A stretch of DNA of 12,707 bases from Cyclostephanos tholiformis (Eukaryota > Bacillariophyta > Thalassiosirophyceae > Thalassiosirales > Thalassiosiraceae), in NCBI GenBank assembly GCA_036939975.1, contig JALLPB010001720.1:1078-13784 (forward strand), read 5' to 3'. Position 1 is the first letter of the stretch. Every line of letters begins with the position of its first letter. Shown piece by piece: positions 7,174 through 12,707 of the stretch. The translations under genes were made by a program, and so were the position numbers. The notes under the pieces were generated by a model that saw nothing but the letters and a program-made list of their open reading frames with translations, searched no databases and was not told the origin of the DNA.

Positions 7174-8684
7174 TCACGAGTCCCCGTCCTCCACACCCAG
7201 CGCCAGACATGTATTCTCCTCCAGCGCCCTCCTAACCTCCTCCCTCCTCATCCTCGCCAAATCGTGCGCCGCGCCCAACTCCGCCATGACGCGATGATTG
7301 TCCCTTATCAATATCGCGATGCGATCCATCTGGACGTCCCGCGTACGTCCCATTCCCGGCAACTTCGCCACCAATTCGTCCACCGCGCGCGATCTCGACA
7401 GGACGTCGTCGGCGAGTCGTCTCGTCGTATTCTCGTCCCGCAGGCGTTCCGCGCCCCTTAATAGGGCGACGTACTCGTCCCGCGTGCGGGGAATTTTGAC
7501 TACCGCGCGATCGTCGCCGACGCAGCCGTCTCCCCCGCCGTGGGCGTCGTTGCCGTCGACGTCGTCGTCGTCGTCGTCGGTCGCGGTCGGACGTCGTGAC
7601 GCGTTGAGCTTGATGGTCAACCTCGGCCTCTTGTTGACGGCGACGACGTTTCCGACGGAGTCGTTATAGTTGGGATCAAGCCTTGCGAGCTGCTCTAGAT
7701 CCGCCAAGCTCAGGTCCTCGATGTCGCCGTCGGAGTAGACGCATCGTCTATCACGTCCGTTCGCTGGAATTTAGCGCGTGGGTCGGGGAGGAAGGAGCGG
7801 TGAGATTTTTCATAACCTCTGGATCGGCATTCATATAATCGGACCAAAATCAATGAATTATACCGTCTTTTGAGGAGTTTGAAAAAGGAATACTCGGAGA
7901 TTTGTCCTCGGCACGACTCACCGGCCAACGGACGTATCTCGACAACCCTACCGACGAACCACCCCGAGCTGAACTCCTTCCGAAATTCGTACCCAACCTT
8001 GCCTATATCGACCCTCTTCGAGTGGCCGGTCGTATTCGCCGCCGCGAGTCTGAGATCGCTAGGTGACGATGAAGATGACGATGACGAAGTTGAGATCGAC
8101 GCGGCCATCTTATCCGACGACGTTGGGGCATTCGATGGCCTGACCGCCTCGACCGACGTATCCTTCCCGTCCGCGGTAACAGCGCTCGACGAGGACGTCG
8201 TCGACATCATCTCCACAAGTTCCCTCGCGTGCGGATCGTCGGCCAGGTACGACAGGAGGAACGCTTCGTAATCCGGCTCGAGGACGTCGTATGCACGCGA
8301 CGAGAAGTACCCGAGGTTAAGACCGTTCAGCAATCGCGCCTTCGCAGCCCTCATGGCATCGTCGACATCGTTTCCCGATGCGGTCATCGTCGTCGTCATC
8401 ATCTGATGATGATGATGATCCTCTGATGATGACGATTCTTGGAGGAACGCCGACGTCGACGTCGCGTTCGCGTTGGCTTCATCGACGACGGCCGACGACG
8501 TAACGACGGCGTCTCGCACCCCCCGCAGAGCCTCGAATAGGGACAGAGCGAGTAAGTCTATGCTGTCCTGGACGGCGGCGATGGGATCGACCTTCCTCTT
8601 CGTTTTCGGCATGGGAGGGGGGATCGACGACGAGGATGACGCCGTCGACGCCGCCGAGGACGCCACTGCCGAATCCGCGGTCAT
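7174..8684 (-). CDS. MED21: Mediator subunit Med21-like protein with inserted Tudor-like module (two exons)
   Basis: Exon 1 runs 8684-7922 and exon 2 runs 7763-7174, giving 450 residues. Med21 is a small middle-module subunit of the Mediator coactivator of RNA polymerase II and works in the nucleus. Residues 29-60 (KRKVDPIAAVQDSIDLLALS and onward) match the Med21 N-terminal helix. Residues 350-440 form the C-terminal coiled coil with the Med21-like stretch SRAVDELVAKLPGMGRTRDV, followed by a Gln/Met-Asp-Arg helix. Between them, at 226-284, lies a compact module: VGYEFRKEFSSGWFVGRVV, then after the splice DRRCVYSDGDIEDLSLADLE. Its aromatic residues and DGD-x-ED pattern suggest a Tudor-like or other royal-family fold. 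Canonical Med21 has about 140 residues, so this is a large expansion, also padded by Ser, His and Asp runs. The Med21 call rests on remembered patterns and is moderate; the gene model is strong. It is divergent from the Dicer-like gene. Confidence 0.75.
7764..7921 (-). other. Spliceosomal intron, 158 bp, phase 1, in the Med21-like gene
   Basis: The minus-strand donor is GCCG|GTGAGTCG, a full GTGAGT consensus. The acceptor is TTCCAG|CGAACGG. Phase 1 joining gives RPLA-A-NGRDRRCVYSDGD and opens a frame that would otherwise stop. The join restores both halves of one domain, which is good evidence for the exact boundaries. The intron is AT-richer than the exons, as is usual. Confidence 0.92.
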
Positions 8685-8976
8685 AAAATGTTATTATTTA
8701 CCGTCGTGCGTCGATGAAAAAGAGTGTTGGGGGGAGAAAAAAGCTGCCGGGGGGGGTCTTCCCCCCCCCGCCTCCCCCCGCCCTGGCGGGAAGCGTGATT
8801 TGTTTTTTTTTTGTTTCGGCGGGAACCAAAAAATGAACTTCCCGACGACTACGCCCGCCTGACCGAGGCATACGACGACAATGAGCAACTCGTCAGTATT
8901 ATTTGCCCCCGTGAAATATCCCCGAAGACAATAGTCTTACTCGATCACAGATGTTTCACATGCGCTTTCTACTGGG
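8685..8976. promoter_or_regulatory. Divergent promoter region between the Med21-like and Dicer-like genes, with G/C-run hairpins
   Basis: The two start codons are 292 bp apart. The stretch holds a run of eight G (8749-8756), TCTT, then nine C (8761-8769), which can fold into a hairpin of about 9 bp. It is followed by a perfect CCCGCC-CT-GGCGGG palindrome at 8777-8790 and a long T run at 8803-8812. From 8799 to 8990 a plus-strand frame different from the Dicer frame stays open and looks protein-like, so part of this region may be transcribed exon rather than promoter. Confidence 0.45.
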
Positions 8977-11900
8977 ATGAATGGACTTAACGCATCTCCG
9001 CGGAAAAAGCTGTCGTCCATCCCATGGGTCATGATCCCGCCGAATGTTTGTGCAACAACGGACGAAAGCCAAGATGACGTCGAGTTGGAAAACTTGGACG
9101 GCATCGAAGGACCGCAGGAGAGAGATGTCATCACCTTCTTCCGCCAATTCGCTTCGAATTACTCCGCCGTCCCGCTCCAGCCGATGGCGGTCGTCCAGTC
9201 TCGGTATGATGCCGCTCGACATCGACGGAACAAACAGGCCCACAGCAAAAGCATCAAATCGTGGTTTCGGTGTCATCAATCGGGACCGCTGCATGATTTG
9301 TGGTGGACATCGGATATTTTCCTACCGGATGATGTAGCCGCGACGTGGAATGTGAATCCAGTTCATCGCTCGGGCGTTTTTCAATTGGCAAAATGCGAGG
9401 CAGAGTTGCTGTCCAATATAACCGATGGGAAAGATTTACTTTTTGACATGTGCGGAGAGTGGAGGGCATGTCCGAACGCTGTTCAGTTCAAATCAAAGAA
9501 AGGAGCACAGAAAAGTGCTGCTTTGAACCTGTTGATTGCTCTAGATCTAGGGGAACAACCTGACCATGTTCGATATTCGCCACGGTCGCAAACGACAGAA
9601 ACTCGGAACAGTGTAACGGTGGACGATATAATCTCAACATGTAACGAGATGTCGATGACTACGCAAATTGAACGTTTCCGATTGAAGTACATACGCTACT
9701 ACGGTGCAGTCCGAAACCCGGGGGGTAAATTCGTATCCAATAGCAATCCGTGTATGGTTCAATGTATTTTGTCAGTCGAGGATGTCAATTTCAACGATCT
9801 CAATGAATCTTGTATTGAAGTATCCAGCGATTTCCACCTCGAGAAATCTGATTCGTTCAATGATGCATTCGACAGGCTAAAATGTACGATGCTGGCCCGT
9901 GGAGTGACTGTCAAAGACATTGACAATATGCGTTCCGCGATGATGGTTTCTAGACCAAACATCGAATTCGAGGTGACTATTCCGAAGTGGGCAACTGCAA
10001 AGATCGAATCTAAATTCTACTTGTTGGAACTGGATTTTGTAGTGATGAAAGAAGGGGATGAAATTCCATTCTCGGAGGCAATCGGTCTCGATGCAAATGC
10101 GGCCACGCGAGTGGGTATTTTGTGCGGTTGCCCCGTGTATGACGATGGGTTCAATTTAAGAGACAGGCTTTATGCTGATTTCACTTTGTCCTCGTCAGTT
10201 TCGGTCTCCGATGATAACGTTCGCGTCAAGATGATCAACCAAACAGAAGTTACGTTTTCGGAAATGACTCAACAGATAGAACGAACTTCTCCTGAAATAA
10301 ATCTAATGGGTGGGGGATGTCCTGTCACGTTGACCAAATGCTTTAATTATATCCTTTTCGACGAAGGCAAGACGTACGGGATGGGGGGCTCCGCCCCGTT
10401 TGGTGATATTCTAAAGAAGGTTGCCGAAAACAGTATCGCGCGTGACGACCGTCGATCATGCATGTTCGTTCCGCTATGTGCAAGGTCAAGCAGCAAAGAT
10501 ATACATTCAGCAAAGATAGAAGTTGACTGGAAAACCGTGTTGGATGTTGTGCATCACCAACCTTTGACAACGGCCGAAGGGATTCCTCTATCCATGCTTC
10601 GAAATCGTTTTCTTATTCAACCCAATGGGTTTAAAGGGCGGGTCTTCATTGCTAAGAATGAGGAGATCATATCTAAGAATGAGGGTGCTTCTCCTACGAC
10701 CTCTACGTCGCCCCTTTTCCCAGGAGACATGATCTTACTACTGCCCGACCGCTTCAAAGAAAAAATTATTGCGTCGTATGAGGGTCTCGAGTTAGCACAA
10801 ATTACATACGAGTGTTTTTACGAGCAGACTTGGAAATACTCCATCCGAAATGCAGCCCACCCTCTCATAGCTGCTATGCCATTGACTGGGTTGTCATATG
10901 AGCAGCATGAGTCAGCCCTTTTCAATCAATTTTATGTAGAGACTAGATCAAGTTCAACATTTGATCCATCAACTTAGAGCTCCATCTCAAATTTCCTTGC
11001 TTCTCGAGGTCTGCTAGTTCCAGAGCTAACTCATATCCTTCCGTTGCCACGAGATTTTTTGTACCTCTGTAGAAGAGCGTCGACCTTTGTTGGAAAATTA
11101 GAGCGAAACTACTTGCTACATTTATTTGCGTGGAGGTTTATCGAACTTCAAGATGCAGTGAAGTCGCTGTCCATTCCAGTCTCAAATACCGACTTAGTGC
11201 CATTGATTGACAAAGCCACAAGAGGAGGCATGCTAGATTCAGAGAGTGCAACTCCTTTAGTTCGATCCCATGAGCGATTAGAAACACTTGGCGATAGTGT
11301 ATTATTACACTTTATTGTTTTGAACTTATTCGTGCAGATGCACTCCACCACGACTGAGTTTATACTGGACGTCTTTGAGCAATGTGTCACCAATCAGGGA
11401 AAGAATGTGGTCCTATATAATGCAGCCTTGCAAATAGGACTGCATAGATTGATCGATGTCCGAAATTCATCATCAACAAAATCATGGAAAGCATTCTTCG
11501 AAGCAGGTAATGAAAAATCGACAATAGAACTTCAAAAAAAAAAGTTGAGTGACACTTTAGAGAGCCTGATTGGTGCCACTTTCTTGATAGATCCGTCTGG
11601 ATGTATGACAGTGGGGTTACTCAACGAGATAGGACCGTATTTCCCAGATAAATTTGCACCAGGCGTCAAAGAAAAACAAAGTGTTTTTTGGTTTCATGGA
11701 AAAGGAACTTGTCTTACAGCAAGATATCCATTCTACAAATGTCCAGCATCTGCCGAGCTGGAACAAATCAAGTGCATACTAGAAAGAAATCATAGTGATC
11801 AAATCATACTACAAAGAAAGGCTGCTGCTTTTTGTCATCTTCTAGCAAAAAGAACCATCCGCCAAGATGAAATGAAATTCCTTCAATCAGATCCAATATC

Positions 11901-12570
11901 ATCTTTGCTGCTACAATCCGCGCTATACGACGAGAGCAATCCGGAATCCTTTGGCTTGGAAAGTCTTGCCAAGCTCAGAGATAAGATTTTTAATGTCGGC
12001 AATGCTGCTCTGCAATTGAGCATTGTGTCGGAAATTTACCATATCTACCCAACCAGTACATCGGGGGATATTCATTTGATGAAAACCATATTGATGTCTC
12101 ACGATTCTCTTGCTTATATATTCCTGAAAAACGGATTTCACAACTGTCTGTTTGATGAAAATGCTGACGCCACCGACGAAATGAAGGCTTGCATAAATAA
12201 AGCAGATCTTTTGGGATCCAAAGAATGGGCGAAGAATGAAGGTTGGGTCATCCATGGAGGAATCAAAGAATTTCAGAGGCGTGTTCAACAACATGGTTAC
12301 AATGACTGCTGGGACCCTCAATATATGGGTCTTGCTGCAGGAAGGCTTATTGGACACACAAAGAAGCTTACAGACGATGCTTGGGAAGACTTGCAGTTTT
12401 CTATGAAGGCTATTGTTGGTGCGGTTGTATTGTCATTCGGGGTCAAAGATGCCTGGGATATGTTTCGGCCATTGTTCTTGGAACTCATAATGCTGTCCCC
12501 AGATGAATTGAGGATCAGTTTTGCTGGAATCTCCGATCTTGTATCGGTCTATCAAAAAGGAAGGAGATAA
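8977..12570 (+). CDS. Dicer-like ribonuclease III (PAZ-like region, RNase IIIa intact, RNase IIIb degenerate), frame interrupted by one TAG
   Basis: This is a dsRNA-processing enzyme of the RNA-silencing type. One frame is open from 8977 to 12570 except for TAG at 10975-10977. Residues about 140-193, with SKKGAQKSAALNLLIALDL, resemble the Dicer dimerisation (DUF283-like) domain. Residues about 515-640 resemble a platform/PAZ region, starting EVDWKTVLDVV and ending TYECFYEQTWKYSIRNAAHP. After the TAG comes GLLVPELTHILPLPRDFLYL, the usual Dicer linker. RNase IIIa follows with HERLETLGDSVL (11269-11304) and SDTLESLIGA (11548-11577), both complete. RNase IIIb lies at about 11900-12500 and has the fold pattern (IYHIYPTSTSGDIHLMKTIL) but not the catalytic acids. 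No helicase and no C-terminal dsRBD are seen. With a 42-bp intron at 10936-10977 removed, the protein has 1183 residues. If the stop is real, the gene encodes only a 666-residue N-terminal product or is a pseudogene. ATG 8977 is the first usable in-frame start. GC content falls through the gene. Confidence 0.85.
10936..10977 (+). other. Candidate 42-bp phase-0 intron containing the in-frame TAG of the Dicer-like gene
   Basis: GTAGAG at 10936 and CTTAG ending at 10977 bound 42 bp in phase 0. Removing it deletes the TAG and joins NQFY to SSISNFLASRGLLVPEL without a shift. Against it, 42 bp is short compared with the 158- and 200-bp introns nearby, the donor is not the GTGAG seen in both of those, and the segment itself reads as plausible coding sequence. 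A 57-bp alternative, GTTCAA at 10952 to CGAG at 11008, is also in phase but has a weaker donor. Confidence 0.4.
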
Positions 12571-12707
12571 ACGTCCTGCGTAATTTTTTTTGTAGCATGT
12601 AATCAATGAAGTACTACCATAGAACACGCGGCTCTGACGCAGGCAGTCGTAGTCAAATACCGTGTGGTGGTCCGACCACCGACCCAACCATAAAACCCGC
12701 CCCCCAC
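12571..12707. other. 3' flank of the Dicer-like gene
   Basis: A T run follows the stop at 12583-12590. A near-perfect palindrome, GGTGGTC-C-GACCACC, sits at 12666-12680, and the window ends in a C-rich stretch. No gene is supported. A minus-strand open frame crossing 12433-12687 overlaps the Dicer coding region and is a shadow. Confidence 0.5.

Noticed and set aside
7710..7921. Reading the Med21-like locus as two separate genes (one ending at 7710, one starting at 7707)
   Set aside because: The frame between 7710 and 7921 reads through an intron with GTGAGT and CAG boundaries. Splicing restores a single domain across the join.
8977..9600. Possible helicase domain at the front of the Dicer-like protein
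   Set aside because: No Walker A (GxGKT), DExH or other helicase motif is present in the frame, and only 292 bp separate its start from the neighbouring gene.
12433..12687. Minus-strand 84-codon frame at the window end
   Set aside because: Half of it is antisense to the RNase IIIb region, and the rest lacks any motif.

Overview
The window looks like nuclear DNA of a stramenopile alga, most likely a centric diatom. This is an inference from several things seen in the sequence: two GT-AG introns of 158 and 200 bp that restore open frames, head-to-head and tail-to-tail gene pairs, long low-complexity serine, arginine and aspartate tracts made of (GAC)n/(GTC)n repeats, a helicase-free Dicer-like gene, and a Tudor-like module of a kind I associate with diatom proteins. 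No bacterial operon, rRNA, tRNA, CRISPR array or recognisable intact transposon was seen.

Layout. Positions 1-290 (+) hold the C-terminal part of MoaC, a molybdenum cofactor enzyme. Positions 827-2685 (-) hold a two-exon type II membrane protein that resembles a sulfotransferase. Positions 2728-3490 are non-coding and contain a 4-N assembly gap flanked by an exact 56-bp duplication. Positions 3491-4996 (-) hold an ankyrin-repeat protein with a GATA-like C-terminal zinc knuckle. Positions 5141-6700 (+) hold an unrecognised membrane or secretory-pathway protein, divergent from the ankyrin gene across only 144 bp. Positions 7174-8684 (-) hold a two-exon Mediator Med21-like protein with an inserted Tudor-like module. 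Positions 8977-12570 (+) hold a Dicer-like protein with a PAZ-like region and two RNase III domains, in one frame broken by a single TAG.

The genes do not form a pathway. Two are gene-expression factors (Med21-like and Dicer-like) that share a 292-bp divergent promoter region, and the ankyrin/GATA-like protein could be a third. Two others (the sulfotransferase-like and the signal-peptide proteins) would act in or beyond the secretory pathway.

The most interesting locus is the Dicer-like gene. Its first RNase III domain keeps all the metal-binding acidic residues, while its second has lost them. The frame carries one in-frame TAG between the PAZ-like and RNase III halves. That stop could be a 42-bp intron, a nonsense mutation, stop readthrough or a sequence error. 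The Med21/Tudor architecture and the ankyrin/GATA-like pairing are also unusual.
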